DNA of 64,000 nucleotides from JAKVAV01 sp047633195 (GTDB lineage: Bacteria > Bacteroidota > Bacteroidia > Flavobacteriales_D > Cryomorphaceae), in NCBI GenBank assembly GCA_047633195.1, contig JBLIEU010000007.1, positions 1 through 64,000 on the forward strand. The letters are read 5' to 3'. Shown in pieces: positions 1-12,287 of this stretch. The translations under genes were made by a program, and so were the position numbers. The stretch's first letter is position 1; the number at the start of each line of letters is the position of its first letter. The notes under the pieces are model-generated. The model ran no database searches. It had not been told where the DNA came from and saw nothing but the letters and a program-made list of their open reading frames with translations.

Positions 1-2
1 GC

Positions 3-431
3 TTCGATGCAGAAGTTTTGTATTCCAACAAACCTTTCTTTGAAAATTACACTGCCTCATTAATATCAGCGCCAGCCTACACTCCTATTCCCGAGAGTAA
101 AACCATCTTTTTAGACGAGTTTAGAACGACCGAATATGCGGCTTTAGGATTGAAATCAATCCTGGAGATCAGAAAGAATTTAGAATTGAGAATAGAAGGA
201 TATGCTTTTCAGCCAGGCAAAGAGATAATAAGAAATGAGTCAAACGGTGCTGAATTTACCGAGCCTTTCGAGGACCGTTATTTTATAGGAGCTTCAGCTT
301 TGATCTTCCACAGCCCTCTTGGGCCTGTAAGCCTGAATCTGAACTACTACGATAGCAGAGACGAAGGACCTTGGAGTTTCTTCTTCAACTTTGGCTACAC
401 CATCTTCAATAAAAGCGTTTACGAGCTTTAA
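3..431 (+). CDS. C-terminal end of a patatin/BamA-like outer-membrane barrel protein (5' partial)
   Basis: The reading frame is open from the left edge, so the N-terminus lies outside the window. What remains is about 142 residues of alternating polar and aromatic beta strands. They end in a typical outer-membrane closing strand (FFFNFGYTIFNKSVYEL). The segment 'SPLGPVSLNLNYYD' is what one sees at the end of the surface-antigen (BamA-type) barrel fused to patatin-like phospholipases in Bacteroidota, so I infer a patatin-like phospholipase with a C-terminal barrel. The patatin domain itself is not visible, so another Omp85-type barrel is possible. The TAA stop shares bases 429-430 with the stop of the convergent DUF3467 gene, with no terminator hairpin between them. 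Confidence 0.6.
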   Translation, partial: FDAEVLYSNKPFFENYTASLISAPAYTPIPESKTIFLDEFRTTEYAALGLKSILEIRKNLELRIEGYAFQPGKEIIRNESNGAEFTEPFEDRYFIGASALIFHSPLGPVSLNLNYYDSRDEGPWSFFFNFGYTIFNKSVYEL

Positions 432-766
432 GCTTGAGCTGTAGGACCTCCAAAATTCATTGGAATGCCTCCACCGCCGTCATTTGGCTTACTATCGGAA
501 ATGGTTCCATGAACTGCCTCGTATTTCTGAATATTGTCCTGCAATGCTCTCATCAAACGTTTGGCATGTTGAGGAGTCAATACGATCCTAGCCTTCACTC
601 TGGCCTTTGGCATCCCTGGCATTACTCGAATAAAATCTGCAACAAATTCTGCATTAGAATGTGTGATGATAGCAAGATTTGAATAGATGCCATCAGCAAT
701 GTCTTCTTTCAACTCAATATTGAGTTGATTTTTATTCGGGTCCTTATTTTGATTCTGATCAGCCAT
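428..766 (-). CDS. DUF3467 family protein
   Basis: This 112-residue acidic protein has a charged N-terminus rich in Asn, Lys and Gln. A conserved core follows (YSNLAIITHSNAEFVADF, then MPGMPKARVKARIVLTPQHAKRL) and it ends in a glycine-rich tail. That core is the signature of DUF3467, a family often found just after rpoC in Bacteroidota. Its function is not known; no signal peptide or membrane segment is visible, so it is probably cytoplasmic. The ATG lies only 12 bases after the T-run of the rpoC terminator. No convincing separate promoter is visible, so expression may rely on read-through from rpoC. The stop codon overlaps that of the convergent outer-membrane gene. Confidence 0.85.
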   Translation of the reverse strand: MADQNQNKDPNKNQLNIELKEDIADGIYSNLAIITHSNAEFVADFIRVMPGMPKARVKARIVLTPQHAKRLMRALQDNIQKYEAVHGTISDSKPNDGGGGIPMNFGGPTAQA

Positions 767-778
767 AATTAATAGTAT

Positions 779-810
779 AAAAAAAGGCCACCCTGTATGG
801 ATGGCCTTTT
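779..810 (-). terminator. rpoC Rho-independent terminator
   Basis: Read on the minus strand, GGCCATCC and GGGTGGCC form an 8-bp stem with one U-G wobble around a 5-nt loop, followed by seven T. It lies 14 bases after the rpoC stop and just before the DUF3467 start codon. Confidence 0.85.
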
Positions 811-824
811 GTTTGTGTTTGAAG

Positions 825-5135
<4,311 letters not shown>

Positions 5136-5177
5136 AGGAATGATATTCTTTCGTTGAAAACTCCGTTAACACAATAC

Positions 5178-8100
5178 TTAGTCTAGAGTGACTTTAAGTC
5201 CCAGACCATTCAATTCGTGCAAGAGCACATTGAATGATTCAGGAATACCTGGCTCAGGCATATTCTCTCCTTTTACGATAGCTTCGTAGGCTTTTGCTCT
5301 ACCCACTACGTCATCTGACTTAACTGTAAGCACTTCCCGCAAGATGTTTGCTGCACCGAATGCTTCGAGTGCCCATACTTCCATCTCTCCAAAACGCTGG
5401 CCTCCAAACTGAGCTTTACCTCCAAGTGGCTGCTGTGTAATGAGTGAGTATGGTCCGATGGAACGTGCGTGCATTTTGTCATCAACCATGTGAGCAAGTT
5501 TCAGCATGTAGATAACGCCTACAGTTGCTGGCTGGTCAAAGTGCTCTCCCGTACCACCATCGCGAAGTGTTGTCACTCCATAACGTGGAACGCCTGCTTT
5601 ATCAGTGTATTCATTGATCTGATCAATGGTAGCACCATCAAAAATCGGAGTGGCAAATTTCAACCCAAGTTTCTGACCTGCCCAACCGAGAACGGTTTCA
5701 TAGATCTGACCAAGGTTCATCCTTGAAGGTACTCCAAGTGGGTTAAGTACGATATCTACAGGAGTACCGTCATCGAGGTAAGGCATATCTTCCTTACGTA
5801 CGATTTTCGAAACAATCCCTTTGTTACCATGACGTCCCGCCATTTTATCTCCCACCTTGAGCTTACGCTTCTTAGCGATGTACACTTTAGCCAATTTCAA
5901 AATTCCGCTTGGTAGCTCATCACCGATGGTGATTTGGAATTTCTTACGCTTGTGTGCACCTACGTAATCATTGTGCTTGATATTAAAATTGTGAATTAGC
6001 TTTTTGATCAAAAGGTTGATGTGGTCGTCAGTGGTCCATCTGCTTGGATTTACAATCGCATAGTCAATTGCATTCAATGCCTTCTGAGTGAACTTAACCC
6101 CTTTCTTGATTTGCTCCTCCTTGAAGTTGTTGAACACTCCTTGAGAAGTTTTACCACTTACGAGGCTATTCAACTTGTCAATCAAAGATACTTTCAAGTC
6201 TGAACAGTCTTTGGCAAACTGCTTGTCGATTTCCTCAACAATAGTTTTCTCGGCTGCTTTGGTCTTAGGCGTTTTAACCGCTTTAGCGAATAGCTTCTTG
6301 TCGATAACTACACCTCTTAATGATGGCGAAGCTTTCAAAGAAGCATCTTTTACGTCTCCAGCCTTATCACCGAAGATCGCTCTTAGAAGTTTCTCTTCAG
6401 GCGAAGGATCAGTTTCTCCTTTCGGAGTGATCTTACCGATTAAAATATCGCCTTCGCGAATCTCAGCTCCAACACGGATCATTCCGTTCTCGTCAAGATT
6501 CTTTGTGGCTTCTTCACTTACGTTTGGAATATCAGGAGTCAATTCCTCCTGTCCACGTTTTGTATCTCTTACCTCTAGAATGTACTCATCGATGTGGATC
6601 GATGTAAAGATGTCTTCTCGAACAACTTCCTCCGATATTACGATCGCATCCTCAAAGTTGTAACCCTTCCAAGGCATAAATGCCACCATCAAGTTTCGAC
6701 CTATTCCTAGCTCTCCACCTTGAGTAGCAAAACCTTCAGTCAATACTTGACCTGGGGTTACCTTGTCTCCTTTAGCCACCATTGGACGCAAGTTCATGCT
6801 AGTTCCTTGGTTGGTCTTTAAGAATTTAATGAGTGGATATTCTTTCGTATCACCGTCAAAACTGATGAGTTTTTCCTCATCAGTTCGCTCGTAACGAACC
6901 ACGATTTTCTTCGCATCAACGTATTCTACAACTCCTGTTCCTTCTGAAGAAACCAATACACGAGAATCTTGAGCAACACGCTTTTCTAACCCAGTTCCTA
7001 CAATAGGAGATTCAGGGCGTAAAAGTGGCACAGCTTGACGCATCATGTTCGATCCCATCAATGCACGGTTGGCATCATCATGCTCCAAGAATGGAATAAG
7101 TGATGCAGCAATCGAGGCAATTTGGTTCGGAGCAACGTCGATCAAGTCAATCTCATTCGCAGCGACAACAGGGAATTCTCCTTCTTTTCGAGCTTTAACG
7201 CTTTCAGATTCAAGAATTCCTTTCTCACTAACCTGAGCATTGGCCTGTGCAATCATTTTCTCATCTTCCTCCTCCGCACTCAAATAAATAGGCTCAGTCT
7301 TCAAATCTACTTGACCGTTCGAAACCGTTCTATAAGGTGTCTCGATAAATCCGAGTCTATTGATTTTCGCAAACACACAGAGCGAAGAGATCAAACCGAT
7401 GTTTGGTCCTTCAGGTGTTTCGATCGTGCAAAGACGACCGTAGTGCGTGTAGTGAACATCACGAACCTCGAAACCTGCCCTCTCTCTGGAGAGACCTCCT
7501 GGTCCAAGTGCAGACATTCTTCTCTTGTGAGTTACCTCAGAAAGAGGATTGGTTTGATCCATGAACTGCGACAACTGATTCGTTCCAAAGAACGAGTTGA
7601 TCACTGAAGACAATGTCTTAGCATTGATCAAGTCAGTTGGTGTGAAGACTTCGTTATCACGAACGTTCATTCTTTCACGGATGGTACGAGCCATTCGAGC
7701 TAAACCTACACCAAACTGGTTGTGAAGCTGCTCTCCTACGGTACGTACACGTCGATTACTCAAGTGATCGATGTCATCAACATCAGTATTGCTATTCACC
7801 AAGTCTATCAAATACTTGATGATTTTGATGATGTCTTCTTTGGTAAGTGTACGTTCAGAATAGTCGGTATCTAAACCGAGTTTCTTGTTGATTCTGAAAC
7901 GTCCAACTTCACCTAAATCATATCTGGTTTCAGAGAAGAAAAGTTTATCGATAACACCACGGGCCGTCTCCATATCTGGAGGCTCAGCATTACGCAATTG
8001 ACGATAGATGTGCTCTACCGCTTCTTTCTCCGAGTTAGAAGTATCTTTTTGGAGTGTATTATAGATAATCGAAAAGTCAGCAGCGTTGATATTCTCTTTG

Positions 8101-8993
8101 TGGAGAATTACCGTTTTAGCTCCTGATTCAAGGATTTGCTCTACTTGCTCTTCCTCGATAATCGTCTCACGATCTATAATTACTTCATTTCTTTCAATAG
8201 AAACTACCTCTCCTGTATCCTCATCTACGAAGTCTTCTACCCAGCTTTTAAGAACACGAGCAGCAAGCTTTCTTCCCAGTAGTTTTTTGGCCCCAGTCTT
8301 CGTCACCTTGAACTCATCGGCAAGGTCGAAAATCTCGAGAATATCTTTATCGCTTTCGTAACCAATGGCTCGAAGCAACGTAGTAACAGGAAGCTTTTTC
8401 TTACGATCAATGTATGCATACATCACGGCATTTATATCCGTTGCAAACTCAATCCATGACCCTTTGAAAGGAATCACCCTTGCAGAGTAAAGCTTCGTTC
8501 CGTTAGCGTGACGACTCTGGCCGAAGAATACTCCAGGAGAGCGGTGAAGCTGAGATACAATAACTCGCTCTGCTCCATTTACTACGAATGAACCCTGAGG
8601 GGTCATATATGGAATGGTACCCAAATACACGTCTTGGACGATGGTCTCAAAGTCCTCATGTTCTGGATCAGTACAGTACAGCTTCAGCTTTGCCTTAAGT
8701 GGCACGGCATAAGTTAACCCTCTCTCGACGCATTCTGGAATGCTGTAACGAGGTGGGTCTACGAAGTAATCCAAGAACTCAAGTACGAATTGATTTCTTG
8801 TATCTGTGATGGGAAAGTTTTCAGTGAAGACTTTGTAAAGGCCTTCAGTTTCCCTATCATCGGGATTTGTTTCGAGCTGAAAAAACTCTTGAAACGACTT
8901 GATTTGAACCTCCAAAAAGTCAGGAAATTCAATCTTGTGTTTACTAGAAGAGAAATTTATTCGCTCGTCTTTTTTCTTTGTAAGTGTAGCCAA
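5178..8993 (-). CDS. rpoB: DNA-directed RNA polymerase subunit beta
   Basis: The 1271-residue beta subunit carries the expected landmarks: the rifampicin region (SQFMDQTNPLSEVTHKRR), GPGGLSRERAGFEVRD, and near the C-terminus the switch and clamp segments (KVGDKMAGRHGNKG, GGQRFGEMEVWALEAFGA). The most likely start is the TTG at 8991-8993. An in-frame TAA lies a few codons upstream with no ATG between, and the protein from this TTG aligns with the usual family N-terminus (ERINFSS...PDFLEVQIKSF). It sits 125 bases downstream of rplL, and the gap holds a stable hairpin that may attenuate or process the mRNA. Transcription continues into rpoC. Confidence 0.98.
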   Translation of the reverse strand: MATLTKKKDERINFSSSKHKIEFPDFLEVQIKSFQEFFQLETNPDDRETEGLYKVFTENFPITDTRNQFVLEFLDYFVDPPRYSIPECVERGLTYAVPLKAKLKLYCTDPEHEDFETIVQDVYLGTIPYMTPQGSFVVNGAERVIVSQLHRSPGVFFGQSRHANGTKLYSARVIPFKGSWIEFATDINAVMYAYIDRKKKLPVTTLLRAIGYESDKDILEIFDLADEFKVTKTGAKKLLGRKLAARVLKSWVEDFVDEDTGEVVSIERNEVIIDRETIIEEEQVEQILESGAKTVILHKENINAADFSIIYNTLQKDTSNSEKEAVEHIYRQLRNAEPPDMETARGVIDKLFFSETRYDLGEVGRFRINKKLGLDTDYSERTLTKEDIIKIIKYLIDLVNSNTDVDDIDHLSNRRVRTVGEQLHNQFGVGLARMARTIRERMNVRDNEVFTPTDLINAKTLSSVINSFFGTNQLSQFMDQTNPLSEVTHKRRMSALGPGGLSRERAGFEVRDVHYTHYGRLCTIETPEGPNIGLISSLCVFAKINRLGFIETPYRTVSNGQVDLKTEPIYLSAEEEDEKMIAQANAQVSEKGILESESVKARKEGEFPVVAANEIDLIDVAPNQIASIAASLIPFLEHDDANRALMGSNMMRQAVPLLRPESPIVGTGLEKRVAQDSRVLVSSEGTGVVEYVDAKKIVVRYERTDEEKLISFDGDTKEYPLIKFLKTNQGTSMNLRPMVAKGDKVTPGQVLTEGFATQGGELGIGRNLMVAFMPWKGYNFEDAIVISEEVVREDIFTSIHIDEYILEVRDTKRGQEELTPDIPNVSEEATKNLDENGMIRVGAEIREGDILIGKITPKGETDPSPEEKLLRAIFGDKAGDVKDASLKASPSLRGVVIDKKLFAKAVKTPKTKAAEKTIVEEIDKQFAKDCSDLKVSLIDKLNSLVSGKTSQGVFNNFKEEQIKKGVKFTQKALNAIDYAIVNPSRWTTDDHINLLIKKLIHNFNIKHNDYVGAHKRKKFQITIGDELPSGILKLAKVYIAKKRKLKVGDKMAGRHGNKGIVSKIVRKEDMPYLDDGTPVDIVLNPLGVPSRMNLGQIYETVLGWAGQKLGLKFATPIFDGATIDQINEYTDKAGVPRYGVTTLRDGGTGEHFDQPATVGVIYMLKLAHMVDDKMHARSIGPYSLITQQPLGGKAQFGGQRFGEMEVWALEAFGAANILREVLTVKSDDVVGRAKAYEAIVKGENMPEPGIPESFNVLLHELNGLGLKVTLD

Positions 8994-9053
8994 GACTGCA
9001 GGGTTTGGGTATGATTAAGAAAAAACGTGATATTAATAAGGCATAAAAAGAAT

Positions 9054-9084
9054 CTGGTCATCTCGCCAAAGCGAGATGACCCAG
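9054..9084 (-). promoter_or_regulatory. rplL-rpoB intergenic hairpin (possible attenuator or processing site)
   Basis: GGTCATCTCGC and GCGAGATGACC form a perfect 11-bp stem with a 4-nt loop. In the direction of transcription a short T-run (TTTTT) follows about six bases after the stem. The position matches the place where E. coli has an attenuator and an RNase III site between rplL and rpoB. Partial termination or cleavage here is an inference. Confidence 0.6.
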
Positions 9085-9118
9085 AGACTAACAATAAGCG
9101 TAAGAATATGTTTGTGTC

Positions 9119-9496
9119 TTACTTAACTTCAACTTCAGCCCCAGCTTCTTCGAGTTGTGACTTAAGCGATTCCGCTTCTTCTTTAGATACTCCTTCCTTT
9201 ACAGGGCTCGGAGCGCTATCTACAACACCTTTGGCCTCTTTAAGACCAAGTCCTGTGAGTTCCTTAACTAGTTTCACAACGGCCAATTTAGCGCCACCGG
9301 CAGCTTTAAGAATTACATCGAATTCTGTTTGCACCTCGGCTTCTTCACCGCCACCTCCAGCACCTGGAGCAGCTGCTACTGCTACTGCAGCTGCAGGCTC
9401 AATACCGTGCTCTTCTTTGAGGTATTCTGCTAGTTCGTTAACTTCTTTTACAGTAAGGCCCACCAATTGGTCGCCTAAAGTTTTAACGTCTGCCAT
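9119..9496 (-). CDS. rplL: 50S ribosomal protein bL12 (L7/L12)
   Basis: The 125-residue stalk protein has the three usual parts: an N-terminal dimerisation helix (LVGLTVKEVNELAEYLKEE), an Ala/Gly/Pro-rich hinge around residues 36-52, and the C-terminal factor-binding domain with FDVILKAAGGAKLAVVKLVKE and GLGLKEAKGVVDSAP. It recruits translation factors to the ribosome. It lies 41 bases after rplJ, the gene for its anchor protein uL10, as in nearly all bacteria. A long open frame on the opposite strand is only its low-complexity shadow. Confidence 0.99.
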   Translation of the reverse strand: MADVKTLGDQLVGLTVKEVNELAEYLKEEHGIEPAAAVAVAAAPGAGGGGEEAEVQTEFDVILKAAGGAKLAVVKLVKELTGLGLKEAKGVVDSAPSPVKEGVSKEEAESLKSQLEEAGAEVEVK

Positions 9497-9537
9497 TTTA
9501 TTTGATTTTAAGTTTGTGATTCTGTTTGTTTAAAAAA

Positions 9538-10062
9538 TTACGATTGACGTTCTTCGAGTGTTTTTATAAGACCGCCCAGTGTGTTTTTACCTGACTCCAG
9601 AGCTCCCATTACATTGCGTATTGGTGACTGAAGAAGGGCGATTACATCGCCGATAAGCTCTTCACGAGACTTAATTTCGGTTAATGCATCTAACTGTTCG
9701 TCTCCTACGAAACACATCTCTTCAACGTAAGCCGCTTTAAGAATTGGCTTTGAATGCTTCTTTCGGAAATCTTTGATGAGTTTGGCGGGAAGGTTTCCCG
9801 TTTCACTCAACATAATGGAAGTCGGCCCTGCCAATACATCGTACATGTCTGAAAAGTCTTTTCCCTCGACTTTGTCGAAGGCTTTTCTTAGAAGCGTATT
9901 CTTAACGACGCTAAGACTAACTTCTTTTTTGTAACATGCCCTTCTGAAATTGGAGGTCGCTTCAGCATTTAGTCCCGAAGTGTCTGCAAGGTAAATTACG
10001 TTTGCAGCTGAAAGCGTTTCGGCCAACTCATCGATAACTTGATTTTTCTCTGTCTTCGTCAT
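9538..10062 (-). CDS. rplJ: 50S ribosomal protein uL10
   Basis: This 174-residue protein forms the base of the ribosomal stalk and binds L7/L12 dimers through its C-terminal helix. The N-terminal segment (VIDELAETLSAANVIYLADTSGL), the RRACYKKEVSLSVVKNTLLRKA block and the C-terminal helix ending GLIKTLEERQS are typical of the family. In other bacteria the L10-L12 complex represses translation of its own operon by binding the rplJ leader. Here only 15 bases separate rplA and rplJ, so any such site would overlap the end of rplA; I see no clear site. Confidence 0.98.
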   Translation of the reverse strand: MTKTEKNQVIDELAETLSAANVIYLADTSGLNAEATSNFRRACYKKEVSLSVVKNTLLRKAFDKVEGKDFSDMYDVLAGPTSIMLSETGNLPAKLIKDFRKKHSKPILKAAYVEEMCFVGDEQLDALTEIKSREELIGDVIALLQSPIRNVMGALESGKNTLGGLIKTLEERQS

Positions 10063-10077
10063 TTTTTGAGTTTTCCG

Positions 10078-10773
10078 TTATTCGGCAGAAACCGATTTAG
10101 CTTCAATTTTGACGCTAGGAGACATAGTACCACTGAGGGCTATGCTTCTAATGTATGCACCTTTAGCTGCTGCTGGCTTCAACTTCATGAGAGTTTGCAA
10201 CACTTCTTTTGCGTTCTCGCGAATTTTCTGGGCATCAAAAGATGCTTTGCCTACAGCAGCGTGAATGATGCCGTACTTGTCAACTTTAAAGTCGATTTTA
10301 CCTGCTTTTACATCACTAACAGCTTTCGCAACATCCATCGTTACGGTTCCAGTTTTGGGATTAGGCATAAGACCACGTGGCCCTAGTATTCGTCCTAATG
10401 CACCGACTTTCCCCATTACGTTTGGAGTTGTAATAATTACATCAACATCAGTCCAGCCGCCCTTAATTTTTTCAATGTACTCGTCTAATCCAACAAAATC
10501 AGCTCCTGCCTCAGTGGCATCAGCTTCTTTGTCAGGATTACAGAGTACTAAAACTCGGACGTCCTTTCCTGTACCATGTGGAAGGGAAACACTTCCCCTA
10601 ACCATCTGGTTTGCTTTTCTAGGATCCACGCCAAGCCGAACAGCCAAGTCTACAGAGGAATCAAATTTGGTAGTAGAAATTTCTTTCACAATACCAGATG
10701 CTTCTTCCAGAGAGTAAACTTTAGTTGGATCGAACTTGCCTAGCGCTTCTTTTCTTTTCTTAGATACTCGCAT
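10078..10773 (-). CDS. rplA: 50S ribosomal protein uL1
   Basis: This 231-residue protein is the L1 stalk protein that binds 23S rRNA and helps release tRNA from the E site. Recognisable blocks are FDSSVDLAVRLGVDPRKA, the RGSVSLPHGTGK segment, GRILGPRGLMPNPKTGTV, and GKIDFKVDKYGIIHAAVGK near the C-terminus. It directly follows rplK with 9 bases between. L1 is the classical translational repressor of the L11-L1 operon; an L1 site would be expected in the rplK leader, but I could not recognise one with confidence. Confidence 0.98.
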   Translation of the reverse strand: MRVSKKRKEALGKFDPTKVYSLEEASGIVKEISTTKFDSSVDLAVRLGVDPRKANQMVRGSVSLPHGTGKDVRVLVLCNPDKEADATEAGADFVGLDEYIEKIKGGWTDVDVIITTPNVMGKVGALGRILGPRGLMPNPKTGTVTMDVAKAVSDVKAGKIDFKVDKYGIIHAAVGKASFDAQKIRENAKEVLQTLMKLKPAAAKGAYIRSIALSGTMSPSVKIEAKSVSAE

Positions 10774-10782
10774 ACAAAAGTT

Positions 10783-11226
10783 TTAACCGTTAAAAGGGCT
10801 TGCACCCTTGACATTTATCCCCATGCTTCGTGCTGTCCCTGCTACCATTTTCATTGCAGATTCTACTGTAAAAGCGTTCAAATCAGGCATTTTGTCTTCT
10901 GCGATCGCGCGAACTTGATCCCAGGAAACATTTCCCACTTTTTGACGATTTGATTCAGGAGAACCTGATTTGAGCTTGGCAGCTTCAAGGAGTTGCACAG
11001 CCGCGGGAGGAGTTTTGACGATAAAGTCAAATGACTTATCGACATAAACAGTAATGACTACCGGTAAAACTTTTCCAGCTTGATCTTGTGTACGTGCGTT
11101 AAACTGCTTGCAGAACTCCATTATATTCACCCCTTTCGCACCGAGTGCCGGTCCGACTGGAGGTGAAGGGTTGGCAGCCCCACCTTTAATTTGCAGCTTG
11201 ATTAGCCCGCTTACTTCTCTAGCCAT
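10783..11226 (-). CDS. rplK: 50S ribosomal protein uL11
   Basis: The 147-residue protein binds the GTPase-associated centre of 23S rRNA. It shows the canonical N-terminal motif KGGAANPSPPVGPALGAKGV, the FCKQFNARTQD segment, and the C-terminal RNA-binding part ending GTARSMGINVKG. The 102-base gap before it (after nusG) has no clear promoter, so it is probably transcribed from upstream. Confidence 0.98.
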   Translation of the reverse strand: MAREVSGLIKLQIKGGAANPSPPVGPALGAKGVNIMEFCKQFNARTQDQAGKVLPVVITVYVDKSFDFIVKTPPAAVQLLEAAKLKSGSPESNRQKVGNVSWDQVRAIAEDKMPDLNAFTVESAMKMVAGTARSMGINVKGASPFNG

Positions 11227-11328
11227 ATCAAGTTTGGGTTTTTAATTTATGATATTCAGTGTCTCTGGAAGCGACCACTCTCACAAAGCGGCCAAGGGAC
11301 TCTGGTGTATCCTTTGTTTAGTTAATAA

Positions 11329-11883
11329 TTATCCATCTTTCTCCACTTGAAGGTAGCCAAGTTCGAGCGGTGTTTTCCGTCCGAAAATCTTAACCATCAC
11401 TTTAAGCTTCTTCTTCTCTTCATTTACTTCTTCAACTACTCCATTGAAGTTATTGAATGGGCCATCGACAACTTTTACGTTCTCTCCGATTACATAAGGA
11501 ATATTGATTTCCTCCTCGCTTTCAGCAAGTTCATCAACTTTCCCTAATATTCTGTTCACCTCATTGGTTCTCAATGGAACAGGGTCTCCTCCTTTCTCAG
11601 CTCCTAAGAAACCGATGACATTGTTTACCCCTTTAATAAGGTGAGGAACTTCTCCTACTAAATCAGCTTCAATCAAGACATAACCAGGAAAAAAATTTCG
11701 CTCTTTGCTAATCTTCTTACCGTTGCGTATTTGAAATACCTTCTCCGTTGGGATTAGTACTTGAGACACATGGTGATCAAGCTTGCTTCGGCTGATCTCC
11801 AATTCGATCATATCCTTAACCTTCTTCTCTTTGCCGCTGATCGCTCGAACGACATACCACTTCTTTGGTGCAGAATCTGCCAT
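11329..11883 (-). CDS. nusG: transcription termination/antitermination protein NusG
   Basis: The 184-residue protein has the NGN domain (KKWYVVRAISGKEKKVKDMIE, FFPGYVLIEADL) followed by a KOW domain at about residues 126-184 (GENVKVVDGPFNNFNGVVEEV). NusG binds the clamp of RNA polymerase, suppresses or enhances pausing, and couples transcription to Rho or to the ribosome. It lies 4 bases after secE, the order conserved across bacteria. The length fits the general house-keeping NusG rather than specialised UpxY/RfaH paralogues. Confidence 0.97.
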   Translation of the reverse strand: MADSAPKKWYVVRAISGKEKKVKDMIELEISRSKLDHHVSQVLIPTEKVFQIRNGKKISKERNFFPGYVLIEADLVGEVPHLIKGVNNVIGFLGAEKGGDPVPLRTNEVNRILGKVDELAESEEEINIPYVIGENVKVVDGPFNNFNGVVEEVNEEKKKLKVMVKIFGRKTPLELGYLQVEKDG

Positions 11884-11887
11884 ACTA

Positions 11888-12130
11888 TTATAGATCGGCT
11901 AGTAAGTCATAAATAAACCCGAGAATTCCTCTCCACTGGAAACCATCGCTCCCAGCTTCTACTACTTGTACACCAAAAACATAGTCCATTATGAAAATGA
12001 TCCCAGCAATAATGAGTGATGCAACTAGCACTAGAATACTACTGCTTTGCAACTGTTTCCACGAGGGCCAGGTCACTTTGTGAACTAACTCATCGTAAGA
12101 CTCTTTGAACGTTGTTTGAAGACTAGCCAC
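11888..12130 (-). CDS. secE: preprotein translocase subunit SecE
   Basis: This small 80-residue protein has an amphipathic N-terminal helix (FKESYDELVHKVTWPSWKQL), in which KVTWPSW is the SecE signature, then one membrane span (about residues 30-53) and a short tail. It clamps SecY in the translocon. The start is GTG, only about 20 bases from the 3' end of tRNA-Trp, so tRNA processing will generate the 5' end of, or cut just before, the secE-nusG message. Confidence 0.95.
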   Translation of the reverse strand: MASLQTTFKESYDELVHKVTWPSWKQLQSSSILVLVASLIIAGIIFIMDYVFGVQVVEAGSDGFQWRGILGFIYDLLADL

Positions 12131-12149
12131 GTTTCTTGTTTTTTTTATG

Positions 12150-12222
12150 CACGGGTGGAGAGACTCGAACTCCCGACACCTGGTTTTGGAGACCAGTGCT
12201 CTACCAGCTGAGCTACACCCGT
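12150..12222 (-). tRNA. tRNA-Trp (CCA anticodon)
   Basis: The cloverleaf is complete. The acceptor pair ACGGGTG/CACCCGT has discriminator G, the D-arm GCTC follows U8-A9, the anticodon loop CTCCAAA reads UGG, and the T-arm loop is TTCGAGT. The 3' CCA is not encoded. It lies between tuf and secE. Confidence 0.97.
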
Positions 12223-12225
12223 GTA

Positions 12226-12273
12226 TTGACAGGGAAAGGTGAACACCAAATTGGCATCCACCTTCACTGTCAA
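12226..12273 (-). promoter_or_regulatory. Hairpin between tuf and tRNA-Trp
   Basis: TTGACAGTGAAGGTG near the tuf end can pair with CACCTTTCCCTGTCAA next to the tRNA 5' end, with a small bulge and an inner palindrome (CCAATTTGG). No T-run follows, so it does not look like a terminator. A processing signal that separates tuf mRNA from tRNA-Trp is an inference. Confidence 0.5.
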
Positions 12274-12287
12274 GTTATGTTATTTAA

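Noticed and set aside
6175..7607. Two plus-strand open frames of about 160 codons inside rpoB
   Set aside because: They are shadows of the rpoB codon pattern with no recognisable domain.
9027..9533. A 168-codon plus-strand open frame rich in Ser, Ala and Pro
   Set aside because: It is the antisense of rplL; its composition comes from the Ala/Glu-rich hinge read backwards.
11227..11328. A possible L1-binding leader before rplK
   Set aside because: Only a weak stem with several G-U pairs could be drawn, and I could not match the known L1 site.
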